Shown here: positions 1 through 9,753 of the stretch, piece after piece | Layout of the letters: each line of letters opens with the position of its first letter | Position numbering within the stretch: the stretch's first letter is position 1 | Assembly: GCF_024746795.1 (NCBI RefSeq) | Contig: NZ_CP080523.1 | Span: 620,001 to 684,000 of the forward strand | From: Mesorhizobium sp. AR10 | GTDB taxonomy: Bacteria; Pseudomonadota; Alphaproteobacteria; Rhizobiales; Rhizobiaceae | Direction of reading: 5' to 3' | DNA length: 64,000 nucleotides | Notes under the pieces: model-generated | Told to the model about the DNA's origin: nothing | What the model saw: only the letters and a program-made list of their open reading frames with translations | Database searches by the model: none | Program-made: the position numbers and the translations under genes

Positions 1-1
1 C

Positions 2-409
2 GAGATCACAGAAACTGTGCTGATTTCGAATTTTGAAGAAACGATTTCATTCTTACAATCGTTAGTTTCTCTATCCGTCACAGTTGCTCTTGACGATTTT
101 GGCACCGGCTATTCATCACTGACCTATCTTCGTAAACTGCCTCTTTCGCGCCTCAAGATCGACCGATCTTTTGTCCAGGATATGCTCACCGATGCGGACT
201 GCGCTGCGATTGTAAGATCGTTGGTTGAGTTGGCGCATGAGCTTCGAATCGAGGTAACAGCCGAAGGCGTAGAAACTCCCGAACAGCTCGACTATCTGCG
301 CTGCGTCAGATGTGATGAAGCTCAAGGCTATTTAATAGGGAAACCTCTCCGGATAGGCGAAATTCCTGGCATTGCCGCGGAGCCGGTGGGTCAGGAGCTA
401 GGTACTTGA
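2..409 (+). CDS. EAL-domain cyclic-di-GMP phosphodiesterase, C-terminal part (5' end outside window)
   Basis: The reading frame is already open at base 2, so only about the last 135 residues are present. They match the end of an EAL domain, which hydrolyses the second messenger c-di-GMP to pGpG. Visible signatures are ITETVLI at the start, the DDFGTGYSS metal-binding loop, the LKIDRSFV strand, the catalytic-glutamate motif AEGVET, and the closing QGYLIGKPL. All key residues of this half of the domain are intact. Any GGDEF, PAS or sensor domains would lie upstream and cannot be seen. No downstream gene follows closely, so it probably ends its transcript. Confidence 0.85.
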   Translation, partial: EITETVLISNFEETISFLQSLVSLSVTVALDDFGTGYSSLTYLRKLPLSRLKIDRSFVQDMLTDADCAAIVRSLVELAHELRIEVTAEGVETPEQLDYLRCVRCDEAQGYLIGKPLRIGEIPGIAAEPVGQELGT

Positions 410-814
410 ATAGCAGGACCGGCACTTTTGCGGCGATGGTCTGGTTGTCTCGTATCTCGACGGTCACGTTGCCTTGCTCAGGTAGGCTGAAGGCCGCAAG
501 TCCGTACAACCATGGGAGTAGCCCTGTGACGAAGCGGAGGGTGCGGAGCCGCTTCCTCGTGGCGGGTCAACGCCGGAAGATGTACCAAGCGTTTCGTGCG
601 AAATGGTCGGAACGATGCAGATTTTTTTGCCACCTGATCAGCCGCTCTTGCAACAGTATGTATGGAATCGGCCTGCTGGCCTACCGGAGGGCATCACGCC
701 GCTGCCTTCCTCTTGAACCGTCATTGCCCTGACAACACATTCTGCGAGTGTCGGCGGGTGTCGATGAAGCGCCTGTTCACGCAGACCAGTCGTTCAGTAG
801 GTCGGGAGGAACCA
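410..814. other. Intergenic stretch, no gene seen
   Basis: Open frames here have no recognisable protein similarity and no good ribosome-binding site. The last bases (804-810) carry the Shine-Dalgarno sequence of the following DUF982 gene. Confidence 0.5.
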
Positions 815-1117
815 ATGAGCCCTGAGGCTTTCAGCAGCCCAGTTTTCGTAAAGCGTGCAACCTACATCGTGCAGGAGATTGCCAGCCTTGCGGACGCCAT
901 CGATTTCCTCAACGAATGGCCAGAAGATCGCAGAGACGTGATCCACGAGGCAGCCCTCAGGACCTGCTATGATGCATACGATGGGCGAAAACCTGGAAGC
1001 GCAGCACGCAATGCCTTTTTCGGCTTTGCGAAACGGGCCGCCATATTAGAAGATGCAATTTCCGCCATGCAATGGCTCGCTGCCTGCAAGTCCGGCCGTG
1101 GAAAAGTGCAGGTTTAG
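815..1117 (+). CDS. DUF982 family small protein
   Basis: This encodes about 100 residues. The start at 815 is chosen over an upstream in-frame start at 662 because GGGAGGA lies 4 bases before it and family similarity begins there. The pattern (F-V-KRAT, DAIDFLNEWPEDRR, then A-L-TCYDAYDG, ARNAFFGFAKRAAIL) fits DUF982, a family of roughly 80-100 residue proteins found mainly in Rhizobiales and often in several copies on symbiosis plasmids and islands. The function is unknown. A second DUF982 gene follows 200 bases downstream on the same strand. Confidence 0.75.
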   Translation: MSPEAFSSPVFVKRATYIVQEIASLADAIDFLNEWPEDRRDVIHEAALRTCYDAYDGRKPGSAARNAFFGFAKRAAILEDAISAMQWLAACKSGRGKVQV

Positions 1118-1324
1118 GCGTCTGGCACGGGGCACGCCGAGGGGGCATTGTGTCGGGATTTCACGGATAGCAGAAAGCAGAAGCAGGTCTCGACATTAGC
1201 GGCGCAACCCCGCCATGAATCAGGTACCGCCCATCGATCGCGAGGGGCGAGCTTCAGTGAGCAGCGGAACCGTTCGGCCGGGCCAAGGTGCGATCGAGGC
1301 TATTTGCCTCGCAGGAGCGGAGAC

Positions 1325-1573
1325 ATGACCGGATTGAGCAGATTTGAGAGGCCAGTCGTTGTTCGGCTTAGCCTTCACAGCTCAAAGCGGATCGTGTTCG
1401 AGGTCAATGACGCGGCCGCTATTTTGCTGCGTGATCTTCAACGTCAGACCGCGAAACGGAAGGCCGCGATGGATGCCTGTCTGCAGGTATTGCGCGGTGA
1501 GGCTTATCCAGCGGCGGCTCGAAGAGCTTTCGTGGCAGCCGCGCTTGAAGCAAAGATTCTGCGCAGCGATTAG
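1325..1573 (+). CDS. DUF982 family small protein, second copy
   Basis: This encodes about 82 residues. The start at 1325 follows a purine-rich stretch (CAGGAGCGGA) and gives the normal DUF982 length. It shares the family layout: an N-terminal beta segment (PVVVRLSLHSSKRIVFEVND), a middle helix (AAILLRDLQRQTAKRKAAMDAC) and a C-terminal helix with ARRAFVAAALEAKIL. The WP-R motif of the neighbouring copy is replaced by QRQTAKR, so the two are diverged paralogues rather than a recent duplication. The function is unknown. The next 240 bases up to the broken dehydrogenase show no gene. Confidence 0.65.
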   Translation: MTGLSRFERPVVVRLSLHSSKRIVFEVNDAAAILLRDLQRQTAKRKAAMDACLQVLRGEAYPAAARRAFVAAALEAKILRSD

Positions 1574-1813
1574 AAAGCTGGGATGCTCAGGACCTGCTGA
1601 CGGCCATCGCCGGGACAGCCGGTGGGGTGGAACGATGATGTGAACGCTTGTCCAGGTCCGATACCCGACGCTTCCCGGGACGTGCTCACCTCGAGGCGAC
1701 TGCCTTGCTTGACTGTGGCACAACAGCGGCGTCGGTGCGAAGCTGACCTCAAGGTGACGAATGCGACAGTTTCAGCGGGTCCGGAGCCGCCGCCCATCGA
1801 GGTGCGACCTGCT

Positions 1814-2606
1814 TCACATGTTCGAGGACCCGCCGAGCTCGAGACTGACCTTCTTGATCTGGTCCGAGCACTGGCGCATGAGCAGCCGGCCAACCTCGGT
1901 CGAGCGGGTGAAGCTGATCTTGCGGACCTTGAGGTTTGTGCAGAGTTCGCATCCGACGGCATCGCCCTCAGACGCGTAGATCAGGTTGACCACGCCTTCG
2001 GGAAAGCCGGCCTGATGCGCAAGGGCAAACATTGCACCGGCCACGAGCGGCGTCTGTTCAGCGGGTTTCAGCACGATCGCGCAGCCTGCCGCCAAGGCCG
2101 GCGAGATCTTGCGCGCCACCATGGAAGCCGGGAAATTCCATGGCGTAATCGTGCCGACGACGCCGATCGGCTGCTTGATCACGGGCAGACGGCGGTCCGT
2201 CGATGGTGCGGAGATCGTCTCCCCATAGATGCGGTTGGCCTCTTCGGCGTACCATTGCAGGTAGGCCGCCGCATGCGACACTTCCAATTTGGCCTCGGCA
2301 AGGGGCTTGCCCATTTCCGCGGTCAATATCGCGGCAAGGTCATCGGCGTGGTCGATAATCAGCTGATGCCAGCGCCACAGAACGTCGCTGCGTTCACGGG
2401 CCGTCAATGCCGCCCATCCAGGCTGCGCGCTATATGCTTTGTCGACCGCAGCCCGCGTCTCCTCGACACCCATATCGGGGAAGCTCTGCCAGCACTTCGC
2501 CCGTCGATGGGTTGAGGACCTCAAATGTCCGCTCACTGACTGCTTTGCCAAGCGCCGGCACGCGGTCAAGGCTGCCAAACAGGTCAGGAGATTTGAGGTG
2601 GCGGAT
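1814..2606 (-). pseudogene. gabD: Succinate-semialdehyde dehydrogenase-like gene, frameshifted and truncated
   Basis: The N-terminal half of an NAD(P)+-dependent aldehyde dehydrogenase of the GabD type can be read on the minus strand in two frames. The first frame gives LKSPDLF...ERTFEVLNPSTGEVLAELP and ends near 2475. The second continues with DMGVEETRAAVDKAYSAQPGW and runs through IGVVGTITPWNFP, the cofactor-binding segment ISFTRSTEVG, and the catalytic-glutamate motif SLELGG. There the similarity stops abruptly at about 1814. The active-site cysteine and the whole C-terminal half are missing. With a frameshift and about half the protein lost, it cannot be functional. Confidence 0.85.
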
Positions 2607-3101
2607 CAAAGGTGGGAGCAGCGGCAATGTCGATTCCCCAAAAGGCTCTTGGCCTGTCCGGCCGGGTGGACATCTACTGCGCACGTATGGCTTTTGCATA
2701 GGACCACCTCTCACGAAAAGTCGCGCATGCTTGGGCCGAGTGGCCCTGCCGCGGGACAGGCCGACGGCCAGCTTCCGTCCATACCGGCGAGGCCCGAACC
2801 GTCCGCCAGCGGCGTCGTCCATAGCCCCCATTTGCCCCAAACGATCAACTTCCCGTCGCCCTGCCTGGTAGCTATTGCGCTTCCAGCCCCGTCCGTCTTG
2901 GGTATCGCATCGAGGCCGTAACGCGTGTCGTTGTGAGCCTTTACGGGCGGACGCTGGACGGTCCATGAGGAGTTACAGCCGCCGGTCAAATTGAGCCTTG
3001 CAGATTTCTCGTTTTTGCGGCGTCTTACTCCAAAGTCGGTTATGAATCGGGACAGGCCTGACGGCCTGCCCACATTGCAATTGTTACAAAGGAAAACGCA
3101 C
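2607..3101. other. Intergenic stretch, no gene seen
   Basis: Both strands carry open frames but none resembles a protein I know. The stretch ends in the leader of the cold-shock gene; long 5' leaders are usual for this family. Confidence 0.4.
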
Positions 3102-3314
3102 ATGGCGACTGGAACGGTAAAATGGTTCAACAGCACCAAGGGATTTGGATTTATCCAGCCCGACAATGGCGGTCAGGATGTTTTTGTCCACATTTCCGCC
3201 GTTGAACGGGCGGGCCTCTCGACTCTCGCTGACGGCCAGAAGATCAACTATGAAATCGAACAGGACCGCCGCACTGGCAAGTCCTCAGCTGGCAGCCTCA
3301 GCAAAGCCGGCTGA
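3102..3314 (+). CDS. Cold-shock protein, CspA family
   Basis: A 70-residue single cold-shock (OB-fold) domain that binds single-stranded nucleic acid and acts as an RNA chaperone. RNP1 (KGFGFI) and RNP2 (VFVHI) are intact, as are the opening GTVKWFN and the GKSSA near the end. The C-terminus reads GSLSKAG where relatives end in DNLK-like sequence. The start at 3102 is preceded by AAAGGA. A Rho-independent terminator lies 160 bases downstream. It is monocistronic. Proteins of this kind are usually present in several copies in a rhizobial genome, so this one may be a dispensable island copy. Confidence 0.93.
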   Translation: MATGTVKWFNSTKGFGFIQPDNGGQDVFVHISAVERAGLSTLADGQKINYEIEQDRRTGKSSAGSLSKAG

Positions 3315-3472
3315 ATTTTTTTCCCTGACTCCTATCAGCAGCGGAGGGATGCGGTCCGCCCGGATGTGCTGGTCGAGCGATATAAGGGGAGAACAGGGCT
3401 CACCGGACGGCTTGAGGAGCAGGCTGCTGTAAGCCCGCGCGAAGTCCTTGGGAGCCAGGCTGCTTGCAAGAG

Positions 3473-3496
3473 AAGGCGGGTAGACCCCGCCTTTTC
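3473..3496 (+). terminator. Rho-independent terminator after the cold-shock gene
   Basis: The inverted repeat AAGGCGGG / CCCGCCTT with a short loop is followed by a T-rich run. It can also serve the minus-strand mucR-like gene that ends at 3564. Confidence 0.7.
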
Positions 3497-3563
3497 ATAT
3501 TCCGGACAGATGCAGATTATGCCAATGGCAGCTGCGCCCCAGAACAAACCTCGATTGCTGAAA

Positions 3564-4028
3564 TCAAGCTGCGACCTTCTTGCGCGTCCGCTTCGCCGGC
3601 CCAGGGTTTTCCGGCTCTGCCGGTTTGCGGCCGAGCCCCATCGTCTTGGCCAATGCCGAGCGCGTAGCGGCGTAATTCGGCGCTACCATGGGATAATCCG
3701 ACGGCAGACCCCATTTGGCGCGATAGTCGTCTGGCGTCAGCCCGTAGTGGGTCGACAGATGGCGCTTGAGCGATTTGAATTTCTTGCCATCGTCAAGGCA
3801 GATGATGTAGTCCGGCGTCACCGACTTCCTGATCGATACGGCAGGCTTGAGAACCTCCGGTTCTTCCGCCGAAACGCTAGTGCCGGCCGTGCCTTTGAGT
3901 GCCGCGTGCACCTGGCCGATCAGGGCAGGGATTTCGCCCACCGGGACCGGATTGTTCGAGACATAGGCAGAGACGACATCGGCGGTGAGCTCGAGGACGT
4001 CGATGTTGTTGTCGGCTTCTTCTGTCAT
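3564..4028 (-). CDS. MucR/Ros family transcriptional regulator
   Basis: A 154-residue protein with the standard MucR layout: an acidic N-terminal helix region (about 10-45), a linker, and a C-terminal Ros-type DNA-binding domain (about 80-135) reading CLDDGKKFKSLKRHLSTHYGLTPDDYRAKWGLP. MucR/Ros proteins bind AT-rich DNA and control exopolysaccharide, motility and symbiosis genes. In classic Ros the finger has CxxC; here the second cysteine position is aspartate (C-L-D-D) while both histidines remain. From memory, several Mesorhizobium homologues also lack a complete zinc site and fold without metal, so the change need not inactivate it. The C-terminal KRTRKK tail is basic. Confidence 0.9.
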   Translation of the reverse strand: MTEEADNNIDVLELTADVVSAYVSNNPVPVGEIPALIGQVHAALKGTAGTSVSAEEPEVLKPAVSIRKSVTPDYIICLDDGKKFKSLKRHLSTHYGLTPDDYRAKWGLPSDYPMVAPNYAATRSALAKTMGLGRKPAEPENPGPAKRTRKKVAA

Positions 4029-4966
4029 GAAACTCTCCGGGTGGCTTGAAAGACAGTCGGCGAAGTGTCGCTACATAGTGCCGGTTGCCGCTGAAAGCAA
4101 TAAAGCCCCGGCAAGACTGTTGCGATGCTCGTCCTGCACTGCGGTCAATAGCGACGCTTCCCGCCGTCTTGTGCATTCTGATCCGACCGCGGTTGGCGCA
4201 TCCCTGCTTGATGTAGCATGAGGGAGCGATCCTGACCTGAAACGCTGGCAAGCCTGTTCTCGATCTCTTTCTACTGAAGATCGGAATCGATCATTCGAAG
4301 AATTCCGGTCCGGCACGCTGGACAATGGCTCCCTCTGCGAGCAGAGCTGGCCGCCTGTGAAGCAGCAGAATCGAACTCGCCGGTAGGACAGGCGTTCTCC
4401 TGTTCCTCTGCAACCATCTGGTCGAGACCGGAAACGATTGCCACGAGAACCCGGGCGCCAAGGCTCGTGCACCGGGGAGGGGTCCGGTGCCCAGCATCAG
4501 CAAGAGCCGGCGGCTCGCGCGTTCAGCTTCGTCCTAGACGAGCCTTCGCCCCGAAAAGCAGCACCGCGCCATTGACGGAGGGGGGCAGGGATGACGCCAC
4601 GGCGCTTGTGCTGTGGCAGCATCCGCACCGACCGCACCAGTGCTCACAACCGAAAAACCCGCCACTCTTGAGGGCAAGAGCGGCGGGCTTTTTGCAGAGT
4701 TACTCGAACTGAATACGCGTTCCCATTCACATTGGCCGCGGATAATTAAGACTGCATTAAAATGCAAAATTTGGGCATCTAAATCGATCCGAGCGCAAGA
4801 TACCGCGTGCCCGGACGTTCCGCGCCTGAATTGCCTCCGTAGTCATATCGACAAGTCATCAGCCGTCAGAAAATCTTTGCTTGACGTAACGTAAGGTCCC
4901 GTGTTTTTCGCCGTGCATGGAGCGACTTCCAGTCTCGGTCCAGGGCGACGAAAATGAGGGGCGGCA
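4029..4966. other. Long gene-poor stretch with one terminator
   Basis: Apart from the hairpin at 4656-4693 no gene or known RNA is seen in about 940 bases. The part around 4730-4880 is AT-richer than its surroundings and could hold the promoter of the small gene at 4967. Confidence 0.4.
4656..4693. terminator. Probable bidirectional Rho-independent terminator
   Basis: A stem of CCCGCC-A-CTCTTG against CAAGAG-C-GGCGGG with an AGGG loop is flanked by AAAAA on the left and TTTTT on the right, so it could work for either strand. Confidence 0.75.
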
Positions 4967-5152
4967 ATGGTGGCTGGCGAACCAAACGACGTGCGCGTCA
5001 AGCGTTGTGGTGGGGGATGGGCCGTTCATATTGTTGAGAACGGCAAACTGACAGTTCATCGGTTCAAGACGCAGTCGCCCGCCGAACATTTTGCCGATGA
5101 CCAACGAGCCAGGCTCGGCCTTGCTAGCAGGCCACCAATTGACGAACACTGA
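4967..5152 (+). CDS. Small conserved-type protein of unknown function
   Basis: A 61-residue frame starting MVAGEPNDVRVKRCGGGWAVHIVENGK and ending DDQRARLGLASRPPIDEH. The pattern (VRVKR..GGWAVHIVENG....HRF....A..FA..QR.RLGL) resembles small uncharacterised proteins I recall from Mesorhizobium, sometimes annotated only as hypothetical. The start has a G-rich upstream stretch (GGGGCGGC). There is no signal peptide or membrane segment. It ends 21 bases from the convergent 3' end of panD. The function is unknown. Confidence 0.5.
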   Translation: MVAGEPNDVRVKRCGGGWAVHIVENGKLTVHRFKTQSPAEHFADDQRARLGLASRPPIDEH

Positions 5153-5172
5153 TGTCACATGTGCGGCGGGTG

Positions 5173-5625
5173 TCACGCCCCGGAGACCATGGCAGGAATG
5201 GCCAAAGCCTCATCAGTCTCGTCAAGGATCGAGAAGGTGTAGCGGCCATCTGCGTCAAGATCGACGGAGTAGCTTAGGCGGTCGAGTATGTTGTTATCCT
5301 GGTCGAACGTAACGATCCGGGGCTTCAGAGAGGTAATATGCGCTTCGTCCAGGTAGATGGAGTTGCAGACAATGATCTGGTCGTCGGGCTGGCAAGTGCG
5401 GGCCGCTGCTCCATTGAGAATACAGCATCGTGAACCGCGCTCGCCCAGGATGACATAGGTCGAAATCCGCGCCCCGGAATTCTTGTTCCATATCTCCACG
5501 AATTCCATGGGCAGGATCCCCGCTTCTTCGCAGTGGTCAGGGTCAAGCGTTATCGAACCGTGGTAGTTGAGGTTCGCTTCGGTGACGTAGATGCCGTGCA
5601 GCTTGCCGGCGACTAGTTTTCGCAT
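5173..5625 (-). CDS. panD: Aspartate 1-decarboxylase (pyruvoyl enzyme precursor)
   Basis: PanD makes beta-alanine from aspartate for pantothenate and coenzyme A. The precursor is self-cleaved between Gly and Ser to form the pyruvoyl cofactor; here the site is G23-S24 in NYHGSIT. Active-site Lys8 and His10 (GKLHG) and the substrate-loop sequence GERGSRCCILNGAAAR are present. At 150 residues it is longer than the roughly 126 of E. coli because of a C-terminal extension (KPRIVTFDQ onward). It lies 58 bases downstream of bioZ on the same strand and is probably the last gene of the bio operon. A panC relic lies 10 kb away. Confidence 0.93.
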   Translation of the reverse strand: MRKLVAGKLHGIYVTEANLNYHGSITLDPDHCEEAGILPMEFVEIWNKNSGARISTYVILGERGSRCCILNGAAARTCQPDDQIIVCNSIYLDEAHITSLKPRIVTFDQDNNILDRLSYSVDLDADGRYTFSILDETDEALAIPAMVSGA

Positions 5626-5683
5626 GGGTCTGTTGTCCTATCCATAATGAATCCTGCCGTCCTCGGAGCAGCCAGGTGTTCGG

Positions 5684-6667
5684 CTAAATTCCGACGACGA
5701 GTGCACCGCCGCTGAGACCCGCACCCGCTGCCGCCAGCAGGATTTTCTCGCCCGGTCGAAATGGGTCCGTCCGATGGGCCAGCGAGAGCGACAGTGGGAT
5801 CGTCGCGGCGGAAGAGTTGCCGTAATCGGCGATCGTCTTGACGATCGCTTGATCTGCTATGCCGAGGTTCCTGCCGACCGCATCGAAAATGCGGGCATTG
5901 GCCTGATGCGGCACGAACCGGTCGATGTCCTGCGGCCGCATTCGGGCAGCAGTGAGCGCGTCCTGCGAGCAGGCAGTCATCATCTCGACCGCCTTGGCGA
6001 ACACTTCACGGCCGTCGGTGATCGTCATTCTAGTCTGCTCGAGGTCGAGGTCGCCGTGGAACGGCTTGTTGCTTCCTCCGGCAGGAATCTGGATCAGCCC
6101 GTAGCGCGAGCCATCGGAATCCACCGAGGCACCGAGAATGCCGCGATCGGGGTCCTCGCAGGGGCCAATCACCAGGGCGCCGGCGGCATCGGCAAACAGC
6201 ACGGCGCTGGCGCGCTCAGCCGGATTGATGCGACGGCTGAGGATGTTGGCAGCGATGACAAGGGCCGATTTGCCATGCAGGCGGGTGAACCCGTCCGCGA
6301 ACATCAGCGCATAGATGAAGCCGGCGCAAGCACCAGCGAGGTCGACCGCGCCTGCACGGCCGAGACCCAGACGATGAGCTACGAGCGGCGCGCTGGGCGG
6401 CAGGAGGTGATCGGGTGTCGAGGTGGCAAGCAACAGCAGCCCGATGTCGCTCCGCTCGATGCCGGCATTCGCCAGCGCCATGTCGCCGGCATGCGCGGCA
6501 AGGCCCGACAACGTGTCCTCGTCGTTCGCCCAGAAGCGTGACCGTATCCCGGTGCGTCGCTCGATCCAGCCCGGTTCGAGCCCGAGACGGCTTTCGATTT
6601 CCGGGTTCTCGACTTTTCGCCCAGGCGCGTGATGACCGAACCCGAGAATGCGCGACGACCTGCTCAT
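5684..6667 (-). CDS. bioZ: BioZ, KAS III-like enzyme of biotin precursor synthesis
   Basis: A 327-residue protein of the 3-oxoacyl-ACP synthase III fold. The catalytic triad is visible: Cys in [13 protein letters not shown], His in VPHQANARI, Asn in [11 protein letters not shown]. BioZ proteins of alphaproteobacteria condense glutaryl-CoA with malonyl-ACP to start pimeloyl-ACP synthesis, replacing the BioC-BioH route. Assignment rests on its position: its ATG overlaps the bioA stop (ATGA), so it is translationally coupled in bioB-F-D-A-Z. A housekeeping FabH would not normally sit in a biotin operon. The end near 5684 (GGALVVGI) is complete. Confidence 0.93.
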   Translation of the reverse strand: MSRSSRILGFGHHAPGRKVENPEIESRLGLEPGWIERRTGIRSRFWANDEDTLSGLAAHAGDMALANAGIERSDIGLLLLATSTPDHLLPPSAPLVAHRLGLGRAGAVDLAGACAGFIYALMFADGFTRLHGKSALVIAANILSRRINPAERASAVLFADAAGALVIGPCEDPDRGILGASVDSDGSRYGLIQIPAGGSNKPFHGDLDLEQTRMTITDGREVFAKAVEMMTACSQDALTAARMRPQDIDRFVPHQANARIFDAVGRNLGIADQAIVKTIADYGNSSAATIPLSLSLAHRTDPFRPGEKILLAAAGAGLSGGALVVGI

Positions 6668-7929
6668 GGCTTTGAGCCGAAGCGTTCGCCGGCCACCTCG
6701 ATCGCGTCATAGAGCCCGTCGAGCTCCTCGCCGGTGATGCAATAGGGTGGCAGAAGATAGAGGACATTGCCAAGCGGGCGCACAAGCAGACCCTTGTCGA
6801 GGAAGAACGCGCGCAGTTTCGGCCCGATCTCGGCCAGATAGCCGGCTGAGCCGGCGCGCAGGTCGAGAGCCACGATCGTGCCGGTCGCCCGGCTGTCGGT
6901 GAAGAAAGGGTTGTCGAGAAAGCGTCGAAGCCCGGTGGCCTGCATCGCGCTCAAGTCCGCAATGCGCTCGGCCACCGGCTCGTCGCGCCAGATCTCGACA
7001 TTGGCAAGTGCTGCCGCGCAGGCAATCGGGTTGGCGGTGTAGGAGCTCGAATGAAAGAAGGTCTTCGTCCGGTCCGTCGAATAGTGAGCCTGGAAGATGG
7101 CATCGGTGGCAAGCGTGGCGGCCAGCGGGATGGCGCCGCCGGTCAAGCCTTTCGAGGTGCACAAGATGTCCGGCGAGATGGACGCCTGCTCGCAGGCGAA
7201 CATGGTTCCGGTGCGTCCCCAGCCAGTCATCACTTCGTCGGCGATCAGGAGCGTGCCGGAGGCTTCGGCGATTTTCTTCAATTCGGTGAGAACCCAGGCC
7301 GGATACATCAGCATGCCGCCGGCGCCAAGCACCAGCGGTTCGACGATCAGCGCGGCGGCGCGCAGGTCGCGGCAGACAGCCTCGAACCGATCCAGTGTCT
7401 CCTGCGCGCGCCCGGCGGCCGGGAAGGGGATGGTGTCGACCTCGAATAGCAAAGGCTCATAGGCGGCGTTGAACACACCGCGGGCGCCGACGCTCATCGT
7501 GCCGATCGTGTCGCCATGATAGTTGTGCTCCATGACGACGATGCGCGAGCGCGGGGCGCCGATATTGCGGAAATAACCGAGCGCCATCTTCAGCGCGACT
7601 TCGACGCAGGTCGAGCCGCTGTCGGAATAGAACACCCAATCGAGTCCGCCGGGAGCGAGTCCGACAAGCGCCTTGGCCAGGCGCTCTGCCGGCTCGTGCG
7701 TGAAGCCCGCAAAGATAATCTGGTCGAGGCTCGACGCGGTTGTCTCGATAGCCTTCATGATGCGCGGATGGCGGTGGCCATGGGTAACGACCCACCAGGA
7801 GGAGATGGCGTCCAGGATGCGCGCGCCGTCGGCCTTGTGGAGATAGGCGCCTTCGGTCATGACGATTTCAGGAATCGCCGGCTCGAGCGCATGCTGGGTG
7901 AAGGGGTGCCAGACATGGGACTGCGACAT
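6664..7929 (-). CDS. bioA: Adenosylmethionine-8-amino-7-oxononanoate aminotransferase
   Basis: BioA is a PLP-dependent class III aminotransferase that converts KAPA to DAPA using S-adenosylmethionine as amino donor. The 421-residue length is typical. Visible motifs include WHPFTQHA near the N-terminus, [10 protein letters not shown], the aromatic [14 protein letters not shown] cofactor-phosphate loop, [14 protein letters not shown] with the PLP-contacting Asp, and the PLP lysine in [12 protein letters not shown]. It overlaps bioD upstream (TGATG) and bioZ downstream (ATGA), showing a tightly coupled operon. Confidence 0.96.
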   Translation of the reverse strand: MSQSHVWHPFTQHALEPAIPEIVMTEGAYLHKADGARILDAISSWWVVTHGHRHPRIMKAIETTASSLDQIIFAGFTHEPAERLAKALVGLAPGGLDWVFYSDSGSTCVEVALKMALGYFRNIGAPRSRIVVMEHNYHGDTIGTMSVGARGVFNAAYEPLLFEVDTIPFPAAGRAQETLDRFEAVCRDLRAAALIVEPLVLGAGGMLMYPAWVLTELKKIAEASGTLLIADEVMTGWGRTGTMFACEQASISPDILCTSKGLTGGAIPLAATLATDAIFQAHYSTDRTKTFFHSSSYTANPIACAAALANVEIWRDEPVAERIADLSAMQATGLRRFLDNPFFTDSRATGTIVALDLRAGSAGYLAEIGPKLRAFFLDKGLLVRPLGNVLYLLPPYCITGEELDGLYDAIEVAGERFGSKP

Positions 7930-8564
7930 CAGTCACCTCCCGCAATCGAGGCGAAGGCGAAGCCGGCAATCATTGCATCCCTCAGCGTTTCTCTCGTCAA
8001 AGGATCGAGGTGCGGCAGCCTGCCGAGCTGCGGCGCACCGCTGAATTCCACGATTGTCCGTTGTGTATCGGCCATCTCATCGCCGATGAAAGCGATGCCG
8101 GCCAGCGGGATGGAGCGGGCCCGCAGAGCTTCGATTGAGAGGAGCGTGTGGTTGATGGTGCCGAGCGTGGTGCGGGCACACAAAATTACTGGCAGCCGCC
8201 ACTCAGCGAAGATGTCGATGAACCTTGTGCGCCGGTTGAGCGGCACCATCAGCCCGCCCGCGCCCTCGATGACGAGCGGCGTCGGCAGGACGGGAAAAGT
8301 AAGATCGGCACCCTTGATCGCGAGGCCGTCGATCTCGGCCGAACGATGCGGCGACAGCGGGCTCTTCAAGCGGTAGGCTTCCGGCAGCACGCGCTCCGAG
8401 GGCAAGCCGGCAAGCCGCGCAACCACCTCGCTGTCGGTCTCGCCGTCGAGGCCCGATTGCACCGGCTTCCAGTAGAAACCGTCGAGCAGGCCGGCGAGGC
8501 CAGCCGCAAACACGGTCTTGCCAATTCCGGTGTCGGTTCCGGTGATGACGATGCGTTGGGTCAT
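7929..8564 (-). CDS. bioD: Dethiobiotin synthetase
   Basis: BioD carboxylates DAPA with ATP and CO2 to give dethiobiotin. The start at 8564 gives 211 residues and the normal N-terminus [23 protein letters not shown]; a further in-frame start at 8597 would add 11 unlikely residues. The P-loop is GTDTGIGKT, the substrate lysine is in FYWKPVQSG, and the second ATP-site motif is [12 protein letters not shown]. It lies between bioF (10 bases upstream) and bioA (overlap). Confidence 0.95.
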   Translation of the reverse strand: MTQRIVITGTDTGIGKTVFAAGLAGLLDGFYWKPVQSGLDGETDSEVVARLAGLPSERVLPEAYRLKSPLSPHRSAEIDGLAIKGADLTFPVLPTPLVIEGAGGLMVPLNRRTRFIDIFAEWRLPVILCARTTLGTINHTLLSIEALRARSIPLAGIAFIGDEMADTQRTIVEFSGAPQLGRLPHLDPLTRETLRDAMIAGFAFASIAGGD

Positions 8565-8574
8565 ACCGCTCCGG

Positions 8575-9753
8575 TCATGTTTGGGCCAACACCTCAACGA
8601 GCGCGTCGACCATGGCCGAGATGGCAGCTTCGTCGACGTTGAGCGTCAGCGAAATGCGCAGGCGCGATGTGCCCTCTGGCACGGTCGGCGGGCGGATGCC
8701 GCGGATGTCGAAGCCGCGGGCCTGCAGTGCCGCCGCCACCACCATGGTGCGCCCGACATCGCCGATGGCAAAGGGCTGGATCTGCGAGCCGCTCGGCTTC
8801 ACGCCGCAGCGCTCGGCCAATTGACGGCCGGCGAAGGCAACGCGATCCTGCAGCTGAACGCGACGCATGGGCTCGTCGGACAGCATGGCGAGCGCTTCGC
8901 GCACTGCCACCGCCATCAGCGGCGATGGCGCGGTGGCGTAGATGAATGGCCGGCACCGATTGATGAGATAGTCGCACAGCGTTCGCGGTCCGGTGACCAG
9001 TGCGCCCGACGCGCCGAGCGCCTTGCCGCAAGTATGGAGCGCGACGATGTTGTCGCGGCCCTTCAATGCGGCGGCCAGCCCCCGGCCATCCGGTCCCCAG
9101 ACACCGGTGGCATGCGCTTCGTCGACGACAAGGAATGCCTCGTGCCGATCGGCAAGCGCGACAAGACTTTTTAGCGGCGCGCGGTCACCATCCATGCTGT
9201 AGAGGCTTTCGATCGCGATCCAGACGCGACCCATGCCGCCTTCGGCGCGCCAGCGCGTGATCGCGTCCTCGGCAGCATCGACGTCGTTGTGCGCAACCAG
9301 CTTGAACTCGGCGCGTCCTGCCCGCGCCCCCTCATTTATGCTGGCATGGGCGAGTTCGTCGAGGACCAGCAGGTCGCCCTTCTGTGGCAGCGCGGTCAGA
9401 AGGGCGAAGTTGGCGATGTAGCCGCTGCCAAAGAACAGCGCGCGTTCGGTGCCGAAGAACGCCGCCGCGTCTGCCTCCAGTTGCTCATGCTCCGGCGCGT
9501 TGCCGCGCAACAGCCGCGACCCGGTTGCGCCAACCGGCGTACCCCGCGCAATGGCAGCCGCAACCGCCTCGCCAAGTCTCCTGGAGGCGGCCAGCCCGAG
9601 ATAGTCGTTCGACGAGAAGTCGAGCCCGGCGCGTGGCGCAAGTGTGCGCAACCGGTCCCTGCGCCCGGCGCGTGGCGCAAGTGTGCGCAACCGGTCCCTG
9701 CGCGCCAGTCCCTGCAAGGTTGCCTCGTAGCGGGCACGCGGTGCCCCGTTCAT
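8575..9753 (-). CDS. bioF: 8-amino-7-oxononanoate synthase with a 13-residue tandem duplication
   Basis: BioF is a PLP enzyme joining pimeloyl-ACP or -CoA with alanine to give KAPA. The start at 9753 ([14 protein letters not shown]) overlaps the bioB stop as ATGA; 392 residues. Conserved parts: [39 protein letters not shown] and the PLP lysine in [14 protein letters not shown]. Near residues 17-42 the segment [13 protein letters not shown] occurs twice back to back, from an exact in-frame 39-bp duplication just before SSNDYLGLA. The frame is kept, so the protein may still work with a longer N-terminal linker. Confidence 0.94.
   Translation of the reverse strand: MNGAPRARYEATLQGLARRDRLRTLAPRAGRRDRLRTLAPRAGLDFSSNDYLGLAASRRLGEAVAAAIARGTPVGATGSRLLRGNAPEHEQLEADAAAFFGTERALFFGSGYIANFALLTALPQKGDLLVLDELAHASINEGARAGRAEFKLVAHNDVDAAEDAITRWRAEGGMGRVWIAIESLYSMDGDRAPLKSLVALADRHEAFLVVDEAHATGVWGPDGRGLAAALKGRDNIVALHTCGKALGASGALVTGPRTLCDYLINRCRPFIYATAPSPLMAVAVREALAMLSDEPMRRVQLQDRVAFAGRQLAERCGVKPSGSQIQPFAIGDVGRTMVVAAALQARGFDIRGIRPPTVPEGTSRLRISLTLNVDEAAISAMVDALVEVLAQT
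9625..9702. repeat. Exact 39-bp tandem duplication inside bioF
   Basis: Copy 1 is 9625-9663 and copy 2 is 9664-9702; both begin CCCGGCGCGTGGCGCAAGTG. As 39 is a multiple of three it inserts 13 residues without a frameshift. The identical copies suggest a recent slippage event. Confidence 0.95.
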
